This document shows positions 12,561 to 24,466 of a stretch of 64,000 nucleotides of DNA, piece by piece. The DNA comes from Lonicera japonica (Eukaryota > Streptophyta > Magnoliopsida > Dipsacales > Caprifoliaceae), in the NCBI GenBank assembly GCA_021464415.1, contig CM038466.1, forward strand, positions 31,402,833-31,466,832, given 5' to 3'. Made by a program: the position numbers and the translations under genes. How positions within the stretch are numbered: position 1 is the stretch's first letter; every line of letters starts with the position of its first letter. The notes beneath the pieces are model-generated. The model searched no databases and was not told the DNA's origin. It saw nothing but the letters and a program-made list of their open reading frames with translations.

Positions 12561-13087
12561 GATTATACAAATATTCATTAGATTTGAAGACTTAAAGTTT
12601 ATATATTTTATGGTTTTGTATAATCCCAAATCAAAAATTTTAATAATTTTAGGGTTTTTTTTTTTTGGTTTTTAGTCCAAAAAAATTGTATCGTTTTATT
12701 TTTAACACATTTCATTTGTATCATTAGATTTTAGTCTAAAAGAGTGGATAATAATTATTTTTATTTTTGATTAATACTTTTAATTGATTTTATTAGTTTT
12801 CGCAAGTTTACAATGATGCCTTTGTTTGAGTTTTCATTTAAATCTTTTATATACCTGGTTCGTAGTATCATTCACAATTTAAAAGGTTAATTCAATTTAA
12901 AATTCTAAGTAAATATTAAAGAATTTAATATTTTCTATTAGGTTTTGAATTCAATAGTTATATTAATATTTCTAATATATATTGGGTACACATATTACTT
13001 TTTCAATAAATTCAAGGAAATAGTTAATTCAAAAGTATGCACTTTGTAGCCAAATTTGAAAGAAACACACATATTAATATTTGCAAT
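12561..13087. other. AT-rich non-coding sequence
   Basis: Nothing recognisable between the tandem array and the MULE. Confidence 0.6.
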
Positions 13088-14402
13088 TTGAAGAAAGAGT
13101 AAACTACTCTAATAGTTTTTAAACTACTGGCATAATGTCACTTGGTCATTACTAAAAAATGCTCTACCTTGGCCCTTAAACTATTAGCGAAACTCACTTT
13201 GGCCTTTCCGTCCAATTTTTTCGATAAGTTGGATGGAATCAAGGGTAAAAATGTCATTTTAAATAAATGTTTATAAAAAATAATTTTAATTAAAGTGGTT
13301 TTAATAAATTATTATAATTAAAAACAAAACGGAAAAGGCCAATGGCCTTATAACCTAGTGGCACTCTCTCTGGTCTTGTATTAGAAAGGTCACGAACTTA
13401 ATAAAGTGGTTTATCCATCCTTGTGGTAATAAAGTAGTTTGTCTACCCTAAAGAAAGCTGAAGTTGCTCTCTCAGTTGAGAGACTGACTGATTAATAAAA
13501 AAAAAAAGAGAGACGAAGATAAATTTAAGATTATTTCTCCATTTTTTGCTACACTTGCACCTGCACTAGCACCATCACGATTTTTCTTATATATGCTCCT
13601 TATAAGATCGGTGTATAACTAAGCAAGGATAGAGACAGGTCCTGCCGTCCAAAATGCAACCCAAAGAACACCTATGGCCGCCGCCATCTCTCCAGCGGCC
13701 TCGGCCTCGGCCTTGTCCTCCGCAGCCTCCACCCCATTTTTAAAACTTTCCTATGCCGCCTTTAAGAAGTACTCCGCAAGCTTATCCACTTCTCCAGTGG
13801 AGACGAACCCCTCAAGCAAACCGTTAGAGATCTCGTAGGCCCGAATGTTCCCAAAATCTTGGTTGATCGGTTCTCTCTCTGTATACGTATATGTTCTAAT
13901 ATTCTTATAGAGATTGAAAAACTTATGTCCTATTGTTCATTTTCTGCTTGATTTGTTTGTGCTCTTGTTGATTTAGAATTTTTGGTTTCAGTTGAAGGAA
14001 TTGTTTGATTGTGAATCAAACTCTAACCCCGGTCTCTCTCTAAAAAAATTATGTATTGATGTACATACATATATATATAGAGAGAGAGGCGTTGAACCCA
14101 ATCATCATCTTCTCCCAACTCTCCCACTACCGCGCACCATTTTCATCATCTCCGGCAACAGTTTATCATCTCCGATGATTGTGATGGTGGTCTCTTTTGA
14201 ACCAATTTAAGAAAATGACATTTTTACCCTTAAAGCACATGACCTAATTCTGTCAAACTTTAACATAAATTTTGGACGGAAGGGCCAAAGTGAATCTCGC
14301 TAATAGTTTAAGGGCCAAAGTTGAGCGTTTTTTTGTTTAGTAGCTAAAGTAACACTAGTCCAATAGCTTAAGGGCCATTAGAGTAGTTTACTCTTAAAGA
14401 AA
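13088..14402 (+). mobile_element. Non-autonomous Mutator-like element (MULE) with long TIRs
   Basis: The element body is 13097-14393. The left inverted repeat (13097-13261) and right inverted repeat (14213-14393) start with GAGTAAACTACTCTAAT. They stay alignable for about 165-180 bp, through GGCCCTTAAACTATTAGCGA and GGGTAAAAATGTCATTTT. Flanking 9-mers TTGAAGAAA (13088-13096) and TTAAAGAAA (14394-14402) match at 8 of 9 positions, as expected for a Mutator-type 9-bp target duplication. No transposase frame is present. The interior contains a GC-rich coding-like segment (about 13620-13870). Confidence 0.75.
13620..13875 (-). pseudogene. Coding-like segment captured inside the MULE
   Basis: This segment is far GC-richer than the rest of the element. 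On the minus strand one frame reads as a plausible protein tail across the segment. It includes GLLEGFVSTGEVDKLAEYF, then an in-frame TAG, then an acidic/alanine-rich stretch (VEAAEDKAEAEAAGEM), then AAAIGVLWVAFW and a stop. The opposite strand also opens with ATG and an alanine/serine-rich run (near 13671) but stops after about 55 codons. I cannot name the source gene. A host-gene fragment captured in Pack-MULE fashion is the likeliest reading. Confidence 0.35.
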
Positions 14403-14428
14403 AGACTAAGTTTATAGAGGTGCACCTT

Positions 14429-14430
<2 letters not shown>

Positions 14431-14472
<42 letters not shown>
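14431..14472 (+). repeat. (ATT)14 microsatellite
   Basis: This is a perfect trinucleotide run of 42 bp, 28 bp beyond the right target duplication of the MULE. Confidence 0.95.
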
Positions 14473-15832
14473 TTGCATCAAACTTGGTAGTTCTAGTTAC
14501 GCGTAAATTAAGGAGACATAAAACTTTGCAATATCATTCTAAAGTCACAATTCCTGCATGAATTGATCAATTTAAATAGAATACATATTACAAATAATCA
14601 ATAATATGATTGTCAGAATATGCAAAATTATTATATGCATAATATATCTTGGTATTAGTAATATGACTGTCAGGAGATGAAAAGGTCAAGCTTGCTTAGA
14701 TATACAAGAAACTAGAGTAAAAATCTCTCACATTCTCTTTTATTTAGAAAAGATAGACACATTTTTCGATTTCAAACATTGTTCCAATCAATTAGAAAGT
14801 AAAAGAACACAGAAATAAATAAATAGGTGTATGAGAGAGAATGATATTACCAAAGAGGGAGAATGGAAGGAGTTGAATCGGAATTTGGCATTAGAGATGA
14901 AGGGTTTATTCTATGTTGGTTATGGAGGTTATTAAGGTGAATGTGTGGGGTTTGTCTGTGGATGAAGTAAAGAGGGAAGAAGAAATTCAAACTTTTTAAA
15001 AAAATGTGCTGAATTCTATGCTACTAAATTAATGGGAATTAGTAGTTAAAGTTTTTTACATATTCTTATCTCTTTTTTCCTTTAAAGGGTGGATAAATAT
15101 ATCTATAATAAAACAAGGTTAAATTACTAGAGGCAATTAAGTCATTTAGACATATAATTACTAGATTAAATTAGAAATAAATATATATTTTGTACCAAGG
15201 TTAAAAGCAAAATAATGGGCTAAAAACAAAAATTTAGACTATTAACTAATTTTACAAACATAACAAGTTTGAGTAAAGAGATTCTTAAAATATTGAGTCA
15301 AATACTAATTTGCTATAAGTTTTTTATAACTTAAGGCAATCCTTCAAAAAATGAATAATATTACTAAGCAATATTTAAATGTATTTATCTTCTAGCATTC
15401 AACTCTTATTATAGCATGGGACCTATAGATATTATTAATTGGAGCTGCTATATTAAAATAAATATAAAAATTTATAGAACAGTAATTATGATTAAACAGT
15501 ATTTCAAAAGTTTTTGAAAATTTTTGTAGAACAATTTTACAGAAAAGTTTATATATTTTTGTTTTCTTGATAAAATTCAAAAACAAACAATTAAATGAGT
15601 GTATTAAACACTAATAATTGACTCTTATGTTGCAAATTCAAAATTTGAATATACAAATTTATGTTTGCCGAGATAGTAAAATAATAGTAGTGTATTAATT
15701 CTTATTGATGTATATACTAATTAGTGTACTTGCATTTATATTTGTGATTTATCAAAGGACAAGACTTTAATGAAGCACAATGTTATATTAACATTGGTAA
15801 TGGGATGGTGGTAAAGTTGGAGTAGTTGTCAC
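14473..15832. other. AT-rich non-coding sequence
   Basis: No gene or element was recognised. It is the left flank of the SIRE-type element. Confidence 0.6.
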
Positions 15833-17189
15833 TGTTGACCTAAAAGTCACTAATCTTGTTTTGATAATAACAATAATGTTAATCATGTATAATTTAACTA
15901 AGTTGATGTTTTAAGTATTAGCTACAACTATTTGATCATGCGTGGACAAAACTGACAAGCCGGAAACCAAGATCAGTCATCTATGAGCTCGCTATTATTG
16001 ATGTCTTACACCGCACACAACAACTTGATCAATGCACTGTTATAATGACACATCTATAAAGATCAATGACTTGAGGAAGAAAAGAACCAAAAAAACATAC
16101 TAAGCCCTCGAAGACTCGTAATTTCATATTTGAGTGAGTGCTTAAATTTTCTATTTAAAGGTTCTTATTTGATTCTCTTTATAGCTCATACACTTTGTTT
16201 TTACACAATTAGATTGATCAAATCAAAGTTTACTTCAAGATCCTTTCAAAATATCATTTTAGCAAAAACTGGTTTTGTATTAAATTCATAATTAATTCAA
16301 AATGATCTTATTTGGAGCTCTACCAAAAATAGGTGTCTTCGAAACCTATATTTAACCTTCCCCAAGTATCAAAATTGATTTTAGAGCTAAACTACAAAAG
16401 TGTAAAAATTACATTTTTGGCCTGCCAGACAGAGCCCATCAGCAGTGGCTCAGTCAACTGATGGCCCAGAAACTAGCCGTTGAATTTCTGATTTTTTACC
16501 ATTTTTGTACCAATCCTCCACCAACTCCATCCAAACGGCCATATGTTGTCATATACTATATATACACTATATAAGACATATTTAAACACTCTTGAATCAT
16601 TCTAACACTATCCTCTTCATCTATATTCAATACTCAAAGATTCAAGAACAATGCTTTGATTAATCATCATTATTTTGAGCTATAAATTGTTGATCAAATT
16701 TAATATCTCTTAGTGTGAGCTTAAATTGTAATTTTCAAACACATGAGAGCTATTGTACATTAGAGTTTGTCACCAAAATCTTATTCGTCAAACATTAAGA
16801 GAGGTTCATCTCTTAAAATAGCAAGAGATTGTCCTTGTGTGAGTGTTGGGAGAAATCAACATTTGTAGAGTGTGTTCACTTGTAGAAATTTGATATTCAC
16901 CCAAAAGAAGATCGGTATTAGTGAAAATTCTCGAGGAACTATCCGAGCGCGGAAGTAGGGGCTAACAAGCTGAACCGTGTGGACAAAAAGTCTTCAACTT
17001 CTATCGGTTTAATCTTTTGATCTCTAGTTTCTTGATTAATTACTATATTTTCTTTGTGCTTGAGATTACTTAAGTGTTTTGCTTGATTTCTTGATATAGA
17101 CTTTAAATATTTTTAAAAACGATTTTAAAAATCAAATATAGTTTTAAAAACCCTTTCACTCCCCCCTCTAGGGTATTTTTCGACCTACA
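15833..17189 (+). repeat. 5' LTR of SIRE-type element
   Basis: It runs TG...CA and pairs with 24467-25836 along its whole length. A TATA-like CTATATATACACTATATAAG lies near 16554-16577 with an R-like region downstream. The end CGACCTACA is followed by the primer-binding site. Confidence 0.9.
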
Positions 17190-17190
17190 A

Positions 17191-17203
17191 TTAGTATCAG
17201 AAG
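17191..17203 (+). other. Primer-binding site (tRNA-iMet type, mutated)
   Basis: TTAGTATCAGAAG lies just after the 5' LTR. It matches the copia TGGTATCAGAGC type with substitutions. Confidence 0.6.
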
Positions 17204-17239
17204 TTGTACTCTTGTTTTGATTCTGCAATCTTAAAGTTT

Positions 17240-18577
17240 ATGATCATGCCTATTTATCAAGAAACCGGCCTTAACGAAGGTTCTTCCACCACTAGGCCAC
17301 CTCTATTTGATGGCAAAAATTATAGTTATTGGAAAAATCGTATGTGTACTTTTCTACAAGCTAGTGAATTCGAACAATGGAGGGTCACACTTATTGGACC
17401 CTATGAGATTACCAAAACCGATGAAAGGGGAAATGTTATCCCTAAGTCCATCTCCGCATATGATGAGCATGACATTGAAAAAATCCAATTCAATGATAAA
17501 GCTTTAAACTCTCTACATTGTGCATTGACCATGGACGAATACATCAAAATTTCTAATCGTAAAACCGCCAAAGAAATTTGGGATAAACTAGAGGTTGCTC
17601 ATGAGGCAACCTCACAAGTTATGGAAGATAATATTGACATGTTTGTTCATGATTATGAACTATTCAAAATTGAGCCAAATGAATCTCTTGCTTCTATGTA
17701 TAGTAGATTCTTTATTATCACTAATGATTTAGATCTTTTTGGTAAGGTCTACTCTAATGAGGACAAGATTCGAAAGATCCTTAGAACTCACCCCAAGAAA
17801 TGGAGACCAAAAGTCACGGCCATTCAAGAAGCCAAGAACCTCAAAACCCTTAGCATGGATGAACTCTTGGATTCTCTTAAAACCCACGAGAAAGAATTAG
17901 AAAGAGAAGATGAGGTTGATTCAAAAGCCAAAAAGAATCTAGCTCTCAAAGCAAGTCAACAAGAGGATGATGAGGAGTCGATGGGAGGTGATGAAGACAT
18001 GGCTCTTCTCTCTAAAAAATTCATGAAATTTCTAGCCAAGAAGAAAAACTTTCAAGGAAAAGGAAACAACTTTGATTCTTCATCAAGGAGGAACAATGAT
18101 CGATTAATTCAACTAAGAGTTGAAAATGAAGAAGTGAAGAAATGTTTCCATTGCCATGAACCGGGGCACTTCAAAACCAATTGCCCGGTTAGAAGAAAGA
18201 AGAAAAGGGACAAAGCCTTCAAACAAGTAAAACACGCCCTTAAAGGCACTTTGAGTGATTCCGAAGGAAGGGAGTCCGATGCTGACTCTAGCGACGAGAA
18301 AATGGTAAACCTTTGCCTTATGGTAAAAGACAATGAAGTAGACTCTAATTATGATTCATTTAGCGATAATGATGTTTCTATTAATGATGATGCACATGAT
18401 GAGAATGACTATGATGAATTATATGAAATGTTTGAGGAATTGCATAGTAAGTTTGAAAATTTATCTAAAAAATATGCAAGTCTCAAAAAGGAAAACTTGA
18501 TGGTTTCTAGCAAGTGTGAAACATTTGAAAAGAAAAATGTGGTTTTGAAAAATAAAATTAAAACCTTGGAGAAATGA
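17240..18577 (+). pseudogene. gag: SIRE-type gag
   Basis: This is the capsid/nucleocapsid polyprotein of the copia element. I chose the ATG at 17240; the frame stays open to TGA 18575-18577 (445 codons). The N-terminus carries the copia Gag signature PPLFDGKNYSYWKNRM (UBN2-type region). A CCHC zinc knuckle (CFHCHEPGHFKTNC) begins at about residue 302. A long acidic stretch follows, then a lysine/glutamate-rich coiled-coil-like tail. Reading continues in frame past the TGA to a TAA near 18748. A second CCHC knuckle (CSYCSRNTHYVDHC) lies just after it at about 18820, so the original gag was longer. Confidence 0.85.
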
Positions 18578-21500
18578 AAGGAGAAAGAAATTCCAAACAC
18601 ATTTGTAGTGGAAAATGGCAAGTTGAAATACCAAGTGGATGACTTAACTAATAGTCTAACCAAGTTCACCAATGGAAGGGACAACTTGGATAAACTATTA
18701 GGAATGCAAAGCTATGTATTTGACAAAGCCGGTTTGGGTTATAACTAAATTCACAGTCAAAAGGATTACAAAAACTTTTTTAAAACATACACACCTTATG
18801 ATCCCACTCATCTTTGCTCATATTGTAGTAGAAATACTCACTATGTAGATCATTGTTACTATAAAAATAAGAGTTTCCCTAAAAGGAAGCTTGCTATGGT
18901 TCCAAAAGGAACCATTATGTTTGCTAACCCAAAGGGACCCAACACATTTTGGGTACCAAAGGAGAAGTTACTTAAGGTTATGGTGTAAGTATGCTTGAAA
19001 GCTAAAGGTAGCAAAAGTAAATGGTTCTTGGATAGTGGATGTTCAAAGCACGTGATGGGAGACAAAAACAACTTCTTGAGTCTCACTCCCAAGTGAGAAT
19101 GGAATGTAACTTTTGGAGACAACGCCAAGAGCAAGATCATCAGTATAGGTGAGGTTGATAAGTATTCTACATGTATTGATAATGTTCTCTTAGTTGAAGG
19201 TTTAAAGCATAATTTACTTAGTATTAGTCAATTGTGTGATAAGGATTATGAAGTTATTTTTAAGTCCGATCGTTGCATTGTTAAGAATGTTAATGATAAT
19301 TTCATCTTACTTGTTGCATATAAAACTAACAATGTGTACACTCTTGAGCTTGATGATTTATCTCAACAAGATATCAAGTGTTTGTCCGCTATTAATGATG
19401 TTTCTTGGTTATGGCATAGAAGATTAGGACATGCTAATATTGACTTAATTCATACTTTGTCTAAGAAAGAATTAGTTAATGTATTGCCTAAAACCAAATT
19501 TGTTAATGATAAAATTTGTGATGCATGTCAAATTGGTAAACAACATAAGTCATCATTTAAGTTTAAAAAGGATATTACTACGACTAGACCTCTTGATATG
19601 TTACATCTTAATTTATTTAGTCCTAATTTGGTTGCTAGTTTAGGTGGTAAATTGTATGCTTTTGTTATTATTGATGATTATACTAGACTTACTTGGTGTT
19701 CTTTCTTTCTCACAAAAGTGACACTTCACATGTTTTTGCTAAATTTTGTAGAAAAGTTCAAAATGAAAAAGGTGTTTCTACTGTGTATGTTAGGAGTGAT
19801 AGAAGTAGAGAATTCGATAATATTGATATTGAGAACTTTTGTTATAAGCATGGTATTGATCATAACTTTTCGGCACCTAGAACTCCTCAAAAAAATGGTG
19901 TTGTTGAAAGAAAAATAAATCTCTTCAAGAGATGTCTAAGACTATGTTAAACGAACATTCTTTGCCGGAGTATTTTTAGGCGAAAGCCATTAACACCGCA
20001 TGCTATGTGATTAATCGTACTATTATTCGTAAAAAGTTAGATAAGACATCTTATGAATTATGGAATGACAAGAAACCAAATATTGCATATTTTAAAGTTT
20101 TTGGTTGTAAGTGTTTTATTTTGAATGGTCGAGATCACTTGGGTAAATTTGATGCAAAATCGGATGAAAGAATTTTTCTTACGTATGCCACAATAGTAAA
20201 GCATATAGAGTTTATAACAAGAAAAGTTTAGTAGTTCAGACGTCTATGCATGTTGTATTTGATGAGTCCAATCATTTTTCACCCATAATGCGTTCCAATG
20301 ACGATGTTGAAATTATCCAAAAAGTTTTAGATATTCAAATTAATGATACATCTAATGAAGAAATATCGAGTGCTCAAGCTCCTCCAAAGGAGTTAAAAAA
20401 TCAAACCGAGCAAAACTCGAATGATTTACCTAGGAGTTGGAAATTTGTGTCTAATCATCCTATTGATCAAATTCTTGGAGAGCCATCTAATAAGGTTATG
20501 ACTAGTGATATCCTTAAGAAATATTTGCAATAATGTGGCATTTGTTTCTCAATATGAGCCTAAAAACATAAATGAAGCCGAACAAGATGAATCTTGGATG
20601 ATGGCTATACAAGAAAAGCTCAATCAATTTGAGAGAAACAAATAGTGAACACTTATTCCTAAACCTAATGATCACACCATAATAGGCACTAAATGGATAT
20701 TTCGTAATAAAAAAGATGAAAGTGGTGTAATTGTTAGAAATAAAGTTAGAATTGTTGCCCAAGAATACAATCAAACAGAGGGCATTGATTATGAGGAAAC
20801 ATATACCCCCGTTGCACGTCTAAAAGCCATTGGCATGCTACTTGCTTATTCATGTTTTAAAAATTTTAAGTTGTATCAAATGAATATGAAAAGTGCTTTC
20901 TTAAATGGTTTTATTGAAGAGAAAGTGTATGTAAAACAACCTCCCGGTTTTAAAAATCATGTTTATCCGGATTATATGTTTAAATTGTCTAAAGCATTGT
21001 ATGGTTTAAAACAAGCACCTAGAGCATGGTATGATAGATTAAGTTCATTTTTGATTAATAATGGTTTTGTTAGAGGTAAAATTGATACTACTTTACTTAT
21101 CAAAAATCATAATAATGATATGCTACTTGTGCAAATCTATGTTGATGACATTATTTTCGGTTCTACTAACGAGAATCTTTACAAGGATTTTTTCACATGT
21201 ATGCAAAAGGAATTCGAAATGAGCATGATGGAAGAAATGAATTACTTCCTTGGATTACAAGTGAAGCAATGCAAAGAAGGAATATTTGTCAATCAAGAAA
21301 AGTATGTGAAGGAACTCTTGAAGAAATTCGACATGGAAGGCACTAAATCAATGAGGACGCCTATAAGTTCAACATTGAAGCTCGACAAAGACGAAATTGG
21401 TAAAAGTGTAGAATCAAGAAATATCAGGTATAATCGATAGTTTATTGTATTTGACGGCCTCTAGGCCAAATATTATGTTTAATGTATGTCTTTGTGCACG

Positions 21501-22085
21501 ATTCTAAGCAGATCCTAAAGAATCACATTTACTTGCCATTAAACTTATATCCTATTATCTTTCCGGTATTAGTTCCTTAGGTTTGTGGTACCCAAGATAG
21601 AACACTTTTGACCTAATAAGTTATTCCGATGCGGATTTTGCCGGTTGCAAAATCGATAGGAAAAGCACTAGTGGAACTTATCATTTTCTAGGACACGCAC
21701 TAGTCTCTTGGTCAAGTAAGAAACAAAATTTGGTGGCCCTTTTAACGACCGAAGCCGAATATGTGGCGGCCGGAAGTTGTTGTGCACAAACTTTGTACAT
21801 TAAACAACAACTAGAAGACTTTGGAATCAGTTTTGCCACATTCCCATTAAATGTCATAACACAAGTGCTATTAGCTTGACCAAGAACCCCATACAACATT
21901 CACGTACTAAGCACATTGGGATAAGATATCATTTTATTCGTGATCATGTACAAAAATGTGATGTTGATATTGGATTCATTGGCACCGAATCGTAATTTGC
22001 AAATATTTTCACAAAACCACTTCCCGTCGATCGCTTTTGCATTATCCGACGTGAACTTGGTATGACTAAAGCATGTGATATCTAA
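18578..22085 (+). pseudogene. pol: SIRE-type pol: protease, integrase, RT, RNase H, multiply broken
   Basis: Domains follow copia order. The protease has WFLDSGCSKHVMGD near 19021. The integrase has an HHCC-type finger (HRRLGHANID... CDACQIGK, about 19414-19540) and a core in which the usual first Asp is Asn (HLNLFSP near 19605). The second Asp (VRSDRSREF) and the Glu (NGVVERK) remain. RT is at about 20660-21440 with IYVDDIIFGST near 21139. RNase H is at about 21620-21800 (YSDADFAG, TTEAEYVA). The end, KPLPVDRF...TKACDI, stops at 22083-22085. Disruptions include stops near 18748, 18987, 19096, 19977, 20644 and 21877, plus frame changes near 19700, 20195 and 20530. It cannot encode an enzyme. 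Confidence 0.9.
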
Positions 22086-22815
22086 TTAACCAAAATATTC
22101 ATATATATTGATCAATTATGCTTGTCTCTAAAGCATACAAAATTTTGTTTCAATTGATTAATTTTTGGGCAAATAATAGTTGTACATAGCTCGCACTTCA
22201 TTTACATATTATCATGTGTACTAATAGTCATCTTGCAGTACTAAAGTGTTCCTATATGTTAGTTCTAACCTCAAATAGACTAAAGAGCAAAAGCTGAGAA
22301 ATTCTGGGCAAAACAACTGATCAGTCGACTCAACTTTACTTAGTCAATTGAAGGCCTCTCATCAGTCGATTAAGCAATGGCTGAGAGCATGCACTTTAAA
22401 CCCCTGTTTTCCCTCATTCCCTTCTTTCTCTATTTTGAGCCCTTCCTCTCCAAAACCATTCTTAACCTTCTCAAATCACACAATTACTCGAATATCTTCA
22501 CCAAAACACCTTTTAAACCAAAAATCATCATCATTCAACACCAAATCAACCACCAATCACACTTATTTCACTCCACATCAATCAAACCCATCTCACTCTC
22601 TCTCTAAACCTAACCCTAGCAACTATTGTTGAGTTTTTACTTAAAGCTTCTCTTATCATCAAATTTCTCCACAAAATCATCACATACATTCTATCTAAAC
22701 ACTTTTCCATCAAATTCTTTGATAAAAAACAAATTTTTTTTCACTCTAAAATCCATTTTTCACCTTTAAACCCTAGTTTTTCAAATCTTGCACACCTCAA
22801 CTCAAATCATCCGCA
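22086..22815 (+). other. Spacer between pol and the extra ORF of the SIRE element
   Basis: This is C/T-rich leader-like sequence without a domain. Short frames at 22348-22632 are low-complexity Ser/Pro/Thr-coding sequence, not convincing genes. It may be the leader of the downstream ORF. Confidence 0.5.
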
Positions 22816-23886
22816 ATGTCTCAAGGCTCTCGTTCTCGCCGTGGTAAAAGGAACGTGACCCCGGAGAATGTACCATAAGAAATTCCATCACAAGCACCCC
22901 TACCACCATTATTCATCTCTGACAAGGTCCAAGCGAACTTTAACGCTGACTATGCTATTCGTACTATCGTTAAAGGTAAACAATTCAACATTGAATCATT
23001 ATCTACAAATGACTTTAATATTACTGCTCTTTTCCGTAGACAAGGCATCATCAATTTCCTAACTATTCGAGAGAATGTTTATCCCCAATTGGTTAGATTG
23101 TTTTATGCTAACCTACATCACCCCGTACTTAATTCCGGTCATCCTAACAAGCTTCGTCTTAACCCTCTCCTAAATGGACGCATGATTAGTTTCACTAAGG
23201 CGGATCTAAGTAGAATTTTTGGATTTCCAACCGAAAATGTGAGGTACGTCCCGTCTAATTTTGAAAATCTTCTCGATTTCGAGAAAACCGCGGTCTTGAC
23301 CGTTCTTCTTAAACGACACCATAGACAATACAATAGTGGAACGGGACCCGAGATTAAAACATCTATGCTTAAGCTTCAAAATCGGCTCATTCATTCCATT
23401 ATCGGGTATTCGATAGTTTCACGTCGAGGTAGCCGAACTTCGGTCAACTCCTTAGACATATTTTTGGTTTGGGCAATTTCTTTGGGACATAAGCTTGACT
23501 ATGCCAATCTCATGTTCCACCATCTTCATGAAATCATCAACCGCAAGAAACAAGGGTTGGTATATGGTATGGCTCTCACACGGCTATTTCAATTCTATGA
23601 TATTCATATTCAGGATGAGACCGAGATCATTGTTCCTACGTCCGATGAAACTTATAGTGCCAAAACTATTCAACAAATGGGTTATCATATAGAAAATGGG
23701 GAATGGATATCTAATGATCCTCTTAATGGTAATGAGGACGACGACAGTGATGATAATGTGGATTTGACTCAAACCGAGCCTATGGATCAAGATTTTCCAC
23801 TTCAAAGGACTTCCTCTCAAGCTCCTTCAAGTTCCCGACAAGCCCAAGCTCCACTCAAGACCACTCCTAATGAAGCCATTCTTTAA
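22816..23886 (+). pseudogene. Extra ORF of SIRE element ('putative plant transposon protein' / env-like position)
   Basis: ATG 22816 opens a frame of 356 sense codons to TAA 23884-23886, interrupted once by TAA at 22876-22878 (codon 21). The start encodes a short basic segment (SRSRRGKR). The core carries LVRLFYANL, a FGFPTENVRY-type block, HSIIGYSIVSRRGSRTSVNSLDIFLVWAI and HEIINRK. This resembles the 'putative plant transposon protein' domain (Transposase_32-like) often found in the position of the env-like ORF of SIRE elements. The tail is acidic then Ser/Gln-rich. I see no clear signal peptide or envelope-type membrane anchor. Function is unknown. One nonsense change separates it from an open frame. 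Confidence 0.65.
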
Positions 23887-24450
23887 GCTATTAAAAATAT
23901 CTCAGTCACCATGGAGAATTGATTCAATCTTATTGAGGATCGTAAATGAGCTTATGAGGCAGTATTTCTTCATTACCACCTCGACTATGTTTTCCCAGCG
24001 TGGACACTGTGGCAAGGAAATCAAAGGTGTGGACAATGGCCTCAAGACCCTCAAGACCCGCAAGAATAGTTGGTGAGCGATGGTTTCTCTCCTTTTTGTC
24101 TATGACAAAAGGGGAGAAAATATGTGTGTTCAAGTGTTTGTTACACACTTATTATATTATGTTTTTGCTTTAAGTATGTTATGTCTTTGCTTTGAACTTT
24201 TAAGTGTGCCATTTCCTTTTCAGTATTTATGCTCAAGTACCTTCATGATGGTTTATGACTCTAGTATTTAGTTAAGTTGGTTTGAACTTAAGTTAAATTT
24301 TAAGTTTTATTATGATCTTGCAATGGTTTGGAATTATTTTTTATGCATGCTTGTTATAGTCTATCTTATGCATAGTTTGAGGGGGAGCTTTTCCTTTATT
24401 ATTTCAACTTGTGATCTTAATTGCAAACACACATTAATTTATTGTCATCA

Positions 24451-24466
24451 TCAAAAATGGGGAGAA
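24451..24466 (+). other. Polypurine tract of SIRE element
   Basis: TCAAAAATGGGGAGAA abuts the 3' LTR start at 24467, the expected site of plus-strand priming. 23887-24450 upstream holds no gene. Confidence 0.75.
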
